DNA of 20,812 nucleotides from Anaerolineales bacterium UBA2029 (GCA_002332795.1 DDBP01000175.1:1-20812); one strand, 5' to 3'; numbered from the stretch's first letter, positions 6,319 to 14,823 are shown. The notes: generated from the sequence alone by a model not told the origin. Program-made: numbers and translations.

Positions 6319-8604
6319 TTACAGGCCAAGCCAGTCGCGGATCAAAGGCACAAGAATCAGGAACATCACCAGCAGCGCGCCAAAGAGCACGCTCAGCGCG
6401 TACATGTGTACGTAGCCCGTCTGAATTGTGCGCAGACGCTGCCCTGCCCGGCGTGTGAGCCTGCCCAGTCCATCGAAAGCGCGGTCAATGATCCCCTTGT
6501 CCACACGCCAGGTCAGCACGGCGGTTGCCGCATTGAACGGATCGCGGATCAAGCGCTCGTGCACGTAATTGTGCCAGAAACGCCAGTCCACCTGCTCCGC
6601 CAGCCAGTACGCCGCATTGCGATAGGGGTAGACAATGTAGGTGAAGTAGAACTCGTCCCAGTACAGCTTGGCATTCGCCAGGGCAAAGCCTCGCTGCGTG
6701 CGCGGATCGACTTCGAGCGGATCGCGCCGCAGTGTTGCCAGCACCGGTTCGCGGTAGACCGAGCGAGCCAGATAGATGGCCCCCAATGCCAGCAACACCG
6801 CAAATGTGGCCAGCAGGAAGTTGAACGAACCCGCGTGCGCGTAGGTGACGCTGTGCTCCAGGAAACTGGTGAACTGATGCTTGCCCAGAATCCAGTCGAG
6901 GATGGGGAAGCCGCCCGGCACATTGATGAACCCGATCAGCAGGCTGAGCGCGGCCAGGATGATCAACGGCACGGTCATGACGCGCGCCGATTCTTCCGCA
7001 TGGGCCGCAGCAGCATGGCGCGGCTTGCCCAGGAAAATCAGGCTGACCTGCCGCCACATGTAGAAAGCAGTGAATGCCGCTGCCGTCAGCAACAGCACAA
7101 AGGCGACATAGCCGCTCAATAATCCTTCGTTCACTCCCGCTTTGAGCGAATCCAGCAGGATTTCATCCTTCGACCAGAAACCAGCGAACGGGATGATGCC
7201 TGCCAGCGCCAGCGTCCCGAAGAGATACGTCCAGTAGGTGACAGGCATCCGCTCCTTGAGGCCCCCCATGAAACGCATGTCTTGCGGGTCGAAGTCATCG
7301 TCCAGGTGACCGGGGTGTCCGTGCGTGACGTGATGGTGACCATGCTCCATCCCGTGAATCACCGAACCGGAGCCAAGGAACAACAGAGCCTTGAAGCACG
7401 CATGGGTCACCAGATGGAACATGGCCGCAGCGTAGGCACCCACTCCCACTGCCGCCACCATAAAACCAAGCTGACTGACCGTGCTGTAGGCCAGCACGCG
7501 CTTGATGTCCCACTGCCCAACGGCAATGAATCCTGCCACCAGGGCCGTCGTTGCGCCGATCGCAGCCACCACAAACGACGTGAATTCCGCCGCATGGTAG
7601 AACACATTCGCCCGCACCATCATGTACACGCCCGCGGTGACCATCGTTGCAGCATGAATGAGCGCGCTGACAGGCGTTGGGCCAGCCATAGCGTCTGGCA
7701 ACCACACGAACAGCGGAATTTGGGCGCTTTTGCCGGTGGCCCCCAGCAGGAAGAGCAGAGTGATGAGCGTCAGCGTCGTCTCGAAGCTCAGCGACACCAT
7801 GCCGAAGTCAACCTTGTGCCCGCCTTCCTCCAGCCAGACTTCCGCCTGGTTGAACACTCCCAGCGGTCCTTCCGGTTGATGCGTCTCTTCCTCCTGCACA
7901 GGGGGCACGAACAGGCGCGGCTCTTCAGCCGCCTCAGCGTGATGGGCAAGGGGAGTCTCGCCAGGATGATAGAAATCGAGCGTACCGAACGTCCAAAAGG
8001 TGAGCAACACGCCCAGCACCAGCCCGAAATCGCCCACCCGGTTGACGATAAACGCCTTTCGCGCGGCGTCGCTATTACGCCAGCCTACCCCCTTGGGCTT
8101 GTCGAACCAGAAGCCGATCAACAGGAATGAGCACAGGCCCACGCCCTCCCAGCCAACGAACATCATCAGGAAGTTGTTGCCGGTGACCAGGATGAGCATG
8201 AACAGCAGGAACATGTTCATATAGACGAAGAAGCGTGGGAAACGCTCGTCACCGTGCATGTAACCGATGGCGTAGATGTGGATCAGCGTGCCCACGCCCG
8301 TCACGACCAGCATCATCGTCACGCTGAGCGTGTCCACCCGGAATGCCCAGGGAATGGTCACGTTAGCGGAAGGGATCGTGATCCAGTCCGCCAGCAAGGG
8401 CATATCCACCACTGCCGCCTTGTAGCCTGTGTTGACCTGCGCGATCCACAGCAACACCGCCACAAAGAACGTCAGCGCGCTGGCCCCCGCTCCGACAATC
8501 CCTACGCCCCGTTCCCCCAGATGCTTGCCGGCGAACAGGTTGATCAGCATCCCTGCCAGGGGGATCAAGACGACAAGCGGTACAAGGTCAAAGAAGTTCT
8601 CCAT
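6319..8604 (-). CDS. nuoL: NADH-quinone oxidoreductase subunit L (distal antiporter-like subunit) with enlarged hydrophilic loops
   Basis: This 761-residue protein is the distal proton-pumping subunit, carrying the long lateral helix along the membrane arm. Conserved residues include Glu153 in GWEGVGLCSFLLIGFW, Lys292 in GKSAQIPLFVWLPDAM, His317 in HAATMVTAGVY, Lys405 in FKALLFL, and Lys479-Asp480 in FWSKDEIL. It is longer than E. coli NuoL (about 613 residues). One reason is an acidic, His-containing loop at about 213-265; another is a His-rich insert at 417-440 (eight His in 17 residues) before DPQDMRFMGGL. The C-terminal region after about residue 600 also contributes and ends in one more hydrophobic helix. 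The ATG at 8604 is preceded by AAAGGA. It follows nuoK by 49 nt. Confidence 0.97.
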   Translation of the reverse strand: MENFFDLVPLVVLIPLAGMLINLFAGKHLGERGVGIVGAGASALTFFVAVLLWIAQVNTGYKAAVVDMPLLADWITIPSANVTIPWAFRVDTLSVTMMLVVTGVGTLIHIYAIGYMHGDERFPRFFVYMNMFLLFMLILVTGNNFLMMFVGWEGVGLCSFLLIGFWFDKPKGVGWRNSDAARKAFIVNRVGDFGLVLGVLLTFWTFGTLDFYHPGETPLAHHAEAAEEPRLFVPPVQEEETHQPEGPLGVFNQAEVWLEEGGHKVDFGMVSLSFETTLTLITLLFLLGATGKSAQIPLFVWLPDAMAGPTPVSALIHAATMVTAGVYMMVRANVFYHAAEFTSFVVAAIGATTALVAGFIAVGQWDIKRVLAYSTVSQLGFMVAAVGVGAYAAAMFHLVTHACFKALLFLGSGSVIHGMEHGHHHVTHGHPGHLDDDFDPQDMRFMGGLKERMPVTYWTYLFGTLALAGIIPFAGFWSKDEILLDSLKAGVNEGLLSGYVAFVLLLTAAAFTAFYMWRQVSLIFLGKPRHAAAAHAEESARVMTVPLIILAALSLLIGFINVPGGFPILDWILGKHQFTSFLEHSVTYAHAGSFNFLLATFAVLLALGAIYLARSVYREPVLATLRRDPLEVDPRTQRGFALANAKLYWDEFYFTYIVYPYRNAAYWLAEQVDWRFWHNYVHERLIRDPFNAATAVLTWRVDKGIIDRAFDGLGRLTRRAGQRLRTIQTGYVHMYALSVLFGALLVMFLILVPLIRDWLGL

Positions 8605-8653
8605 GGCCGTTCCTTTGGGTCATGCGCCAGACTGAGCCAGGTACCCCAACCGC

Positions 8654-8968
8654 CTATTCCTTGAACATGTGCAGGTTGTCAATATCGATGCTCTTCTTGG
8701 TGCGGAAGATGGCCACGATCAGCGCCAGGCCCACTGCTACCTCCGCCGCGGCCACCGTCATCACGAAGAAGACCATCAGGTGCCCGTCGCCACCCGCCCA
8801 CTGACGGGCAAAGGCCACCAGGGCCAGATTGGCCGCGTTCAGCATCAGTTCCACCGACATGAAGACGAGGATGGCATTGCGGCGCAACAGAACGCCCATC
8901 GTGCCCATGACGAAGAGCACCGCACTAAGCAACACATACAACTCAATGCTAACGCCCGATGATCCCAT
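8654..8968 (-). CDS. nuoK: NADH-quinone oxidoreductase subunit K
   Basis: This 104-residue protein with three transmembrane helices links the quinone-side subunits to the antiporter-like pumps. The two membrane-buried glutamates needed for proton transfer are present: Glu40 in SVELMLNAANLAL and Glu76 in AAAEVAVGLAL, equivalent to E36 and E72 in E. coli. The N-terminus is a few residues longer than in E. coli. The ATG at 8968 has a strong GGAGGGGG Shine-Dalgarno sequence 7 nt upstream. It lies 27 nt after nuoJ. Confidence 0.97.
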   Translation of the reverse strand: MGSSGVSIELYVLLSAVLFVMGTMGVLLRRNAILVFMSVELMLNAANLALVAFARQWAGGDGHLMVFFVMTVAAAEVAVGLALIVAIFRTKKSIDIDNLHMFKE

Positions 8969-8995
8969 AGGTATTCCCCCTCCGTCTGCCCCGCC

Positions 8996-10189
8996 CTATT
9001 TCGAAGGTTCGGTCGGCGCGCTCTGACTGACCACCGCCGGTGGGTTGGCCAGTCGGCGTACCAGGCGCGGACGCGGCCCCAGTGCTTCGTGCGTCAATAC
9101 GATGGCCCCGATCATCGCCACCAGCAGAAGTAACCCCACCAACTGGAACGGCAACACGTACTCAGAGAGCAGGAGACGGCCAATATGCGTGGGGCTGCCG
9201 AAGGTAGTCGTCGCATCAGCGCGCAGGTTGACGATGACGTCTCGGAACGAATTGTCCGGCTGTCGCTGCTCGGCGAACACCCACAACACCAGCGTGTTCG
9301 CCTCCAACTCCTGTTCCGGCAACTCAGCAATTGGCGTGCGCTGACTGCCAGTCGAGTACAGGGCCAGGCTGCGCACCCCTTTGGAAAGCTGGAACTCGCG
9401 TGCTTCCCCATACCGCAGCGCCTCGACCAACGTCTCGTTGGTGTCCATATCGCGCAGATCAACCCGCAGGCGGTCTGGCAAGGCGTTCACTACTACGGCG
9501 CGCAAGCCATCTTTCTGATTGCTGTAATCGAGCGTATGCGCTGCCGTCACTACCTGCGGAGCTGCTTCCCCCAGGCGTCCCGCTGCTGTCAACGAGTAGG
9601 ATTTCCCCTTTTCCAGCGCGATCACCTGGTCAAGGAGAGGAGTCGCTCCCTGTGGGTCTTGCCCGGCCTCTACCGCCCTCAATTGATACTCACCGTCGCG
9701 CCACTGCCGGTACTCGGATGCCTGCCCAAATGCCAGACCGTGCGCCACCTGCTGATCTCCCAGGTAGAAGTCGAGCGCCCCCACCCCGTCGAGCACATGC
9801 ACGATGCGCACGTAGGGCTGCGCCTTGCGCGGCTCGGTCGTATCAACCTCACCATTGATCACCGCGATGCTGGCGATCAGCAAGAAAACCAACGCCAGCG
9901 CCACAACCACAGGGGTAAACCAGCGGAAACGTGGCTGAAAGCCCGGCACCACACGCTCTGCACCGAGCAACATGATCACGAAGAGGAACAAGACCATGAT
10001 GGCGCCGGCATAGACCGTGATCTGCACCATCGCCAGGAAAGGCGCGTGCAGCATCAGGAACAGGAACGCAATGCAGGCAAAGTTCAAGATCAAGAACAAC
10101 GCGCTGTAGACCGCGTTCTCGCTGATGAGCATCATCGCCGCTGCCACGATGGCGATGGCTCCCACGATGAGAAACAAAGTCAGTTCCAT
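8996..10189 (-). CDS. nuoJ: NADH-quinone oxidoreductase subunit J with a large extracytoplasmic double-domain insertion
   Basis: NuoJ is a five-helix subunit of the complex I membrane arm, usually 160-200 residues. This one has 397. Helices 1-4 lie at about 4-22, 28-48, 54-75 and 93-112, with the typical VQITVYAGAIMVLFLFVIML in helix 3. Helix 5 is at about 346-366 (LPFQLVGLLLLVAMIGAIVL), after the conserved GRLLLSEYVLPFQL. Between helices 4 and 5, about residues 113-332 form a soluble insert. By family topology this loop faces outside. The insert appears to hold two DUF4397-like repeats, 126-204 (VRIVHVLDGVGALDFYLG, FGQASEYRQW, GEYQLRA) and 228-308 (LRAVVVNALPDRLRVDL, YGEAREFQLS). The reading frame is continuous through both junctions, so this is a fusion or insertion, not a frameshift. 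The C-tail is a short Pro-rich stretch. Position between nuoI and nuoK confirms identity. The DUF4397 assignment is by eye. Confidence 0.95.
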   Translation of the reverse strand: MELTLFLIVGAIAIVAAAMMLISENAVYSALFLILNFACIAFLFLMLHAPFLAMVQITVYAGAIMVLFLFVIMLLGAERVVPGFQPRFRWFTPVVVALALVFLLIASIAVINGEVDTTEPRKAQPYVRIVHVLDGVGALDFYLGDQQVAHGLAFGQASEYRQWRDGEYQLRAVEAGQDPQGATPLLDQVIALEKGKSYSLTAAGRLGEAAPQVVTAAHTLDYSNQKDGLRAVVVNALPDRLRVDLRDMDTNETLVEALRYGEAREFQLSKGVRSLALYSTGSQRTPIAELPEQELEANTLVLWVFAEQRQPDNSFRDVIVNLRADATTTFGSPTHIGRLLLSEYVLPFQLVGLLLLVAMIGAIVLTHEALGPRPRLVRRLANPPAVVSQSAPTEPSK

Positions 10190-10207
10190 AGGCTGCCGTC
10201 CTGATTC

Positions 10208-10224
10208 GCGCGTTCAAGACGCGC
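10208..10224 (-). other. Short stem-loop in the nuoI-nuoJ gap
   Basis: GCGCGT (10208-10213) and ACGCGC (10219-10224) form a perfect 6-bp stem around a 5-base loop. It lies just upstream of nuoJ in the 107-nt gap after nuoI, the widest gap inside the nuo cluster. No U run follows. It may affect messenger stability or be without function. Confidence 0.3.
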
Positions 10225-10296
10225 AGTGCTCAGCCCGATCCCGGTGAAGCGCAGTGTAGCGCAAGACAGGTGCGCCACCAAACGTATCCGCTACCC

Positions 10297-10791
10297 TTAT
10301 TTGGGGTCCTCCATAATGGGAATCGCCCGCGTGAACTTGCCCGGTTCTGTCTTCTGAGGCGTTCCAGGTACCCCCGGCGGTGACGGATCGAGCAACATCT
10401 CCTTGGTGTAGATCGCATCGCGCCGGTCGGTGAAGCTCAACCGATATTCATGCTCCAACACGATGGCCTCGGTAGGGCAGGCATCCTCACAGTATCCGCA
10501 GAAGATGCAGCGCAGCATGTTGATCTCATAGGTCTTGGCGTAGCGCTCACCAGGGCTGTAGCGCTCTTCGTCGGTGTTCTCTGCCGCTTCCACCCAGATG
10601 GCGTCTGCCGGGCAGGCCGCCGCACACAGTGCGCAGCCGATGCACTTCTCCAGGCCGTTGTCGTAGCGCTTGAGCGCATGACGTCCCTTGTAACGCTCGC
10701 GCAGGGGACGCTCCTGCTCCGGATACTGAATCGTAACCGGCCCTTCCAGAATATGCTTGAACGTTGTGGCAAAACCCCGTATCAGATTCAT
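10297..10791 (-). CDS. nuoI: NADH-quinone oxidoreductase subunit I (two 4Fe-4S clusters)
   Basis: This 164-residue subunit of the peripheral arm carries electrons through clusters N6a and N6b toward NuoB. Two ferredoxin-type motifs are intact: C50, C53, C56, C60 (CIGCALCAAACP) and C95, C98, C101, C105 (CIFCGYCEDACP). The amphipathic N-terminus that lies on the membrane is typical. The tail after residue 135 is Pro-rich and hydrophilic. The ATG at 10791 is preceded by GGAGGAG (complement 10798-10804) at a good distance, and the gene follows nuoH by 30 nt. Confidence 0.97.
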   Translation of the reverse strand: MNLIRGFATTFKHILEGPVTIQYPEQERPLRERYKGRHALKRYDNGLEKCIGCALCAAACPADAIWVEAAENTDEERYSPGERYAKTYEINMLRCIFCGYCEDACPTEAIVLEHEYRLSFTDRRDAIYTKEMLLDPSPPGVPGTPQKTEPGKFTRAIPIMEDPK

Positions 10792-10821
10792 CCAATACTC
10801 CTCCGCTCGCTCCGGCCATGC

Positions 10822-12177
10822 TCACTCGCGACGCTTACCCTCGCCAGAAACAGGACCTGGATTCTTCGCACCCTCTTTGCTCGACACGGCTCGCGAAAGC
10901 GCCACCGGTACACCAAGCATTTTGTCCACGGCGTGCATCGTCAGCAAGCCCATGCCCGCGTCGCCGGATAGGGAAACCACTTCGACACGCTTTGCGCCGA
11001 CTTGCTCCGGCTTGCGCCCCACGCGCTCCAGCCAGTAGGCTGCTCCCGCCAGGAACAGCACCCAGGCGATCACGGCCATGATCACCGTCACCTGGCTGCC
11101 GTAGGTTTCCTCCAGGACGACCGCTACCGCCGTCCACGCCACAGCTATCAGCGCCAGAGGCAGCATCACCTTCCAGCCAAAGGCCATCAGCCGGTCGTAC
11201 CGTATGCGAGGAAGCGTGCCGCGCACCCAGATCATGACGATCAGCAGCACGACCACCTTCAGCCCAAACACGACAGGGCCGAGCAGCGGGGCTTTGTCTA
11301 CCAGGAAGAAATGGTACCCCCCGAAGTACAGCGCCGCGCCGATAGCGCTGACCGCAATCATGCCGATATATTCCGCCAGGTAGAACATGGCGAACTTCAT
11401 GCCGCTGTATTCAGAATGATAGCCCGCGGTCAGTTCCTGTTCGGCTTCGGGCATGTCGAACGGGGCGCGGTTTACCTCGGCCAGCAGGGCCACCGCCATG
11501 ATCGCCGCTGCCACCGGGTTGCGGAACACGAACCAGCTCAGGATGGGCGTCTCGTTCTGCGCCTCGATGATGTCGCCGATGCTCATCGAACCGGCCAGCA
11601 TCACCGGCACGACCATTGCCAGCCCCATGCTCAGTTCGTAGCTGACCATCTGTGCCGAGGAACGCAGGCCCCCCAGCATGGCATACTTGTTGTTGCTCGA
11701 CCAGCCGGCCAGCACAATCCCATAGATGCCAATGCTAGTGATGCCCATCAACCACAGCACGCCTACGTTGACGTCCACCAGCCCCTGCGACAGGCGATAC
11801 CACTTGCCGTCGAACCAGGGCACCGCAATCTTCGGGCCAAAGGGTACAACAGCGAGCACGATCAGCGCTGGCACCGTCTTAACCATCGGCGCGATCCAGA
11901 ACACCACCTTCTGGGCATGCGCCGGTGTGATGTCCTCTTTGAAGATCAGCTTGATGCCATCCGCCACTGGTTGCAAGAGACCGTAGGGGCCAGCGCGGTT
12001 CGGACCAACGCGCGCTTGCAAGAACGCCAGGAAACGGCGTTCAAGCACCGTGGTATAGGCAAAACCGGTCAGCAGCACCACGAACAGGATCAGGCTGGTC
12101 AGGATGGAGTGGATCACCGTGCAGGTGCTGTTGCTGGCGCATTCCACGACAATACTGGATTCCCCTGGGCCAAACAT
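10822..12177 (-). CDS. nuoH: NADH-quinone oxidoreductase subunit H with long C-terminal tail
   Basis: NuoH anchors the peripheral arm to the membrane and forms much of the quinone chamber. Signatures are present: LERRFLAFLQARVGPNRAGP (45-64), SNNKYAMLGGLRSSAQMVSY (161-180) and AEVNRAPFDMPEAEQELTAG (233-252), the latter holding the charged residues near the quinone site. At 451 residues it is much longer than E. coli NuoH (325). The excess is an apparent ninth helix, as in Thermus, and a soluble tail from about residue 384 to the end that I do not recognise. The N-terminus before helix 1 has cysteines at 13 and 19. The ATG at 12177 starts 7 nt after nuoG. Confidence 0.96.
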   Translation of the reverse strand: MFGPGESSIVVECASNSTCTVIHSILTSLILFVVLLTGFAYTTVLERRFLAFLQARVGPNRAGPYGLLQPVADGIKLIFKEDITPAHAQKVVFWIAPMVKTVPALIVLAVVPFGPKIAVPWFDGKWYRLSQGLVDVNVGVLWLMGITSIGIYGIVLAGWSSNNKYAMLGGLRSSAQMVSYELSMGLAMVVPVMLAGSMSIGDIIEAQNETPILSWFVFRNPVAAAIMAVALLAEVNRAPFDMPEAEQELTAGYHSEYSGMKFAMFYLAEYIGMIAVSAIGAALYFGGYHFFLVDKAPLLGPVVFGLKVVVLLIVMIWVRGTLPRIRYDRLMAFGWKVMLPLALIAVAWTAVAVVLEETYGSQVTVIMAVIAWVLFLAGAAYWLERVGRKPEQVGAKRVEVVSLSGDAGMGLLTMHAVDKMLGVPVALSRAVSSKEGAKNPGPVSGEGKRRE

Positions 12178-12184
12178 ACCAGAC

Positions 12185-14767
12185 CTATCCCTCCCTCTTT
12201 TGCACGGCGCAGACCGCCAGGGCCTCTGGCACTGGCGACGACGTCAGGCGACGGGGTACCAGCACTACTCCTGCTGGCGCTTTCTCGTCAATACGCGCCC
12301 TGGCGAACAGTTCCACGCCGTCCGCCTTCAGCACGATCTGTTCTCCGTCGGCCACGCCCAGTTTCTGAGCATCTTCGGCGTTCAGTTGCACATAGGGTTC
12401 GGGGACACGCCTGTGCATCAGCGTACTGTGCACAAAGAGCGGCTCGCGGTTGTAGAGTAGATGAATCGGCACAGCCATCAGGCCATCGCGCCTGGGCCGG
12501 GACGCATCAACGGGTCGCAGCGTCAGCTTGTATTGCCCTTTCTCCGCGTTGGTCGCCCACTGTAACCCCAAGCCGCCGCGGTTGCTGTACGCAGTACCGC
12601 CATAGTACAGGTCTTCTCCACCCACCAGAGGGAATTGCGGCTCGACCTGTGCCAGGCGGGGGTAGCTCATATCGGCATAGCGCAACACATGCTGTGTGAT
12701 ATCGCGCATGACCAGGCTGGGCGCGATGCGCGGTTTTTGTCCACCCCGCATACGCGCGCTGATATGTGCGAAGACTTTCCACCCCGGCAACGTGCCTTCC
12801 AGAGGAGACTGCGCCATGTAGAAACGTTGCACCCGGCGCATGCCATTCGTGAACGTGCCCTCCCGCTCGGCAAAGCTCTGGACCGGCAGCACGACATCCG
12901 CCTGCTCCGCCGTGGGGGTCATGAACTGCGTGGCCACCACCACAAACTGCGCTTCATCCAGAAGCGCGGCCATGCGCCCGTCTTCCGCCACCGGGTCGGC
13001 CTCGGCGATCACCCACATCTCCGGACGTGCGGCGATCATGGCCTGAGTCGCCTCAGGCGTGAAGCCCATGTCCAGCGCGCCTTGCATGTTCGCTCCCGGC
13101 CACACCGGGATCAAGCCATTGTTGGGCCGCCCTACATGACCGGTGAGAATGAGCAAGTTGGCAGCCGCCTGCATCAGCTCGGCGTGCTGCGCCAGGGTGA
13201 CCCCCTCGCCGCCCACGAAGATCACCAGATTCTCGACACCCAGCAGCGTTTCGGCTGCCTCAGCCACCGGTTTCGGCACCCGGACGCCTTTCAACGCCGC
13301 TTCCAGTTGGGCATAGCCTTCGGCGCGCGCAGCAACGAAGGCCTCATCCACTGCGTTATTGCGGCGCGCGATAGCAGCGAAGCCATTGAGCACGCTTGCT
13401 GCTTCCCCGTATCCGTAATGCAACACGGTCGTCGCATAGCGATCCAGTTTGGTGGGCCGCCCGTTCGCTACCACCACTTTCGCGCCGCGGTCGGCAGCCT
13501 GCTTGACCTGCAACCACCAGATGGGCGCTTCCTCCTCCAGGTCAGACGCGATGACCAGGATACCGCTCCCCTTACCGAGGTCGCGCAGGCGCGTGCCGAC
13601 TCCCACCCCCACCTGCGTGACCTGCTCCCAACCTGTCATGAGCGCTGGCCATACGCCCAGCGCACAGTCGCTGTGTGTCAGGCGAGCCAGCTTGCGCAGT
13701 TCCCACAAGTCTTCGTTGCTCAGGCTAGAACCAGCCAGGAAGCCTGTTTTCGCGCCGTGTTGCGTCAACCGCGCCGCAATCTCGGCATAGACGGTGTCCC
13801 AGTCCACCGCCACCCACGCCCCATCGCGGCGAATCATGGGTTCGGTCAACCGTTCCTCAGCACGGCTGTGATGATGTCCGAAACGTCCCTTGTCGCAGAT
13901 CCAGATTTCGTTGACTGCCTCGTTCTGGCGCGGCATGATACGTTTGATGATCTTCATGCCGCCAAAGTCGCGATCCTGGCGCGTGCTGGCGCTGATATTG
14001 CATCCCACGGGGCAATGCGGGCATATACTGGGCACTTCGTCCAGTTCCCAGGGCCGCGCGCCAAAGCGAAAATCAGCAGTGGTCAGCGCCCCCACCGGGC
14101 AAATATCGGTCGTGTTGCCGCTGAACTTGGTATCGAAGGGGGGATCGCTGATCGTCACGATCTGCAGGCGTCTGCCGCGCTCGTGAAACGCCAACACGTC
14201 GTCGCCTACGACCTCCGCACAAAAGCGTGTGCAGCGGGCACACTGAATGCAGCGTTCCCGATCCAGATAGATCAGTTCGCCGAGCGGCACATGCTTGTCT
14301 AGGTGCAGCTTGTCATCATAGATGAAGCGCGACTCACCCGGCCCATAGGCCATCGTCAGGTTCTGCAACGGACACTCGCCGCCCTTGTCGCAAATCGGGC
14401 AATCGAGCGGATGGCTGGTGAGCAGAAACTCGATGATATTGTCGCGGGCTTCGCGCACCGCCTCAGTAGTGGTGCGCACAGCCATGCCAGCGCTGACTGT
14501 TTGCGTGCACGCCGTCTGCAGCTTCGGCATCCAGCGCACCACAGGATTTCCCTGCTCGTCCCGCTCCGGCTGACCGGTCTCGCGGTTGATAACCACGCTG
14601 CCCAGTTCGACCATGCACATGCGACACATACCTACCGGTGCCATCTTGGGATGATAGCAGAACACCGGGATAGTGATACCGTGCATCTTGGCTGCGTCTA
14701 CCAGGTTCATACCCGCCGGAACCTGGTACTCCTGACCATCAATCAAAATCGTAACAGTGTCAGCCAT
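12185..14767 (-). CDS. nuoG: NADH-quinone oxidoreductase subunit G (iron-sulfur, molybdopterin-oxidoreductase-like)
   Basis: This 860-residue peripheral-arm subunit carries electrons away from NuoF. A 2Fe-2S domain has C37, C48, C51 and C87. The His-Cys cluster motif is H119, C123, C126 and C132 (HPLDCPICDKGGEC). A further 4Fe-4S motif is C173, C176, C179 (CIQCARC) with C223 in DICPVGAL; C183 also lies nearby. CPHCPVGC (C249, C252, C256) plus C291 is the N7 motif, which many species lack. The rest is a catalytically silent molybdopterin-oxidoreductase fold, ending in a dinucleotide-binding-like domain from about 755. I chose the ATG at 14767 because GAGGAG lies just upstream and the protein then starts with the family's MADTVTILIDGQE; the open frame extends further to 14887 but that part is unlikely to be translated. 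Confidence 0.96.
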   Translation of the reverse strand: MADTVTILIDGQEYQVPAGMNLVDAAKMHGITIPVFCYHPKMAPVGMCRMCMVELGSVVINRETGQPERDEQGNPVVRWMPKLQTACTQTVSAGMAVRTTTEAVREARDNIIEFLLTSHPLDCPICDKGGECPLQNLTMAYGPGESRFIYDDKLHLDKHVPLGELIYLDRERCIQCARCTRFCAEVVGDDVLAFHERGRRLQIVTISDPPFDTKFSGNTTDICPVGALTTADFRFGARPWELDEVPSICPHCPVGCNISASTRQDRDFGGMKIIKRIMPRQNEAVNEIWICDKGRFGHHHSRAEERLTEPMIRRDGAWVAVDWDTVYAEIAARLTQHGAKTGFLAGSSLSNEDLWELRKLARLTHSDCALGVWPALMTGWEQVTQVGVGVGTRLRDLGKGSGILVIASDLEEEAPIWWLQVKQAADRGAKVVVANGRPTKLDRYATTVLHYGYGEAASVLNGFAAIARRNNAVDEAFVAARAEGYAQLEAALKGVRVPKPVAEAAETLLGVENLVIFVGGEGVTLAQHAELMQAAANLLILTGHVGRPNNGLIPVWPGANMQGALDMGFTPEATQAMIAARPEMWVIAEADPVAEDGRMAALLDEAQFVVVATQFMTPTAEQADVVLPVQSFAEREGTFTNGMRRVQRFYMAQSPLEGTLPGWKVFAHISARMRGGQKPRIAPSLVMRDITQHVLRYADMSYPRLAQVEPQFPLVGGEDLYYGGTAYSNRGGLGLQWATNAEKGQYKLTLRPVDASRPRRDGLMAVPIHLLYNREPLFVHSTLMHRRVPEPYVQLNAEDAQKLGVADGEQIVLKADGVELFARARIDEKAPAGVVLVPRRLTSSPVPEALAVCAVQKREG

Positions 14768-14771
14768 AGTG

Positions 14772-14777
14772 CTCCTC
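14772..14777 (-). promoter_or_regulatory. Ribosome binding site fixing the nuoG start
   Basis: GAGGAG on the minus strand lies 4 nt before the ATG at 14767. It supports this start over the longer open frame to 14887, which would overlap the preceding small gene. Confidence 0.7.
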
Positions 14778-14823
14778 AAGAAGTCAGAGCCGTTGCCTGT
14801 ACCTGTCTGCTTGCTGGGCCACT

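Noticed and set aside
5575..7122. Long plus-strand open frame of 515 codons, and others such as 11002-12699 and 12635-14302
   Set aside because: They lie antisense to nuoM/nuoL, nuoH/nuoG and nuoG. Their translations are rich in His, Gln and Arg with no domains, as expected from the reverse complement of GC-rich membrane-protein genes.
3250..8604. Mrp-type cation/proton antiporter operon instead of complex I
   Set aside because: NuoL, M and N belong to the same superfamily as Mrp subunits, but all 14 complex I genes are present in order with the NADH-module genes.
8996..10189. Frameshift or sequencing error producing an artificially long NuoJ
   Set aside because: The frame is continuous through helices 1-4, the insert and helix 5, and the insert is a well-formed repeat with normal composition, so a real insertion is more likely.
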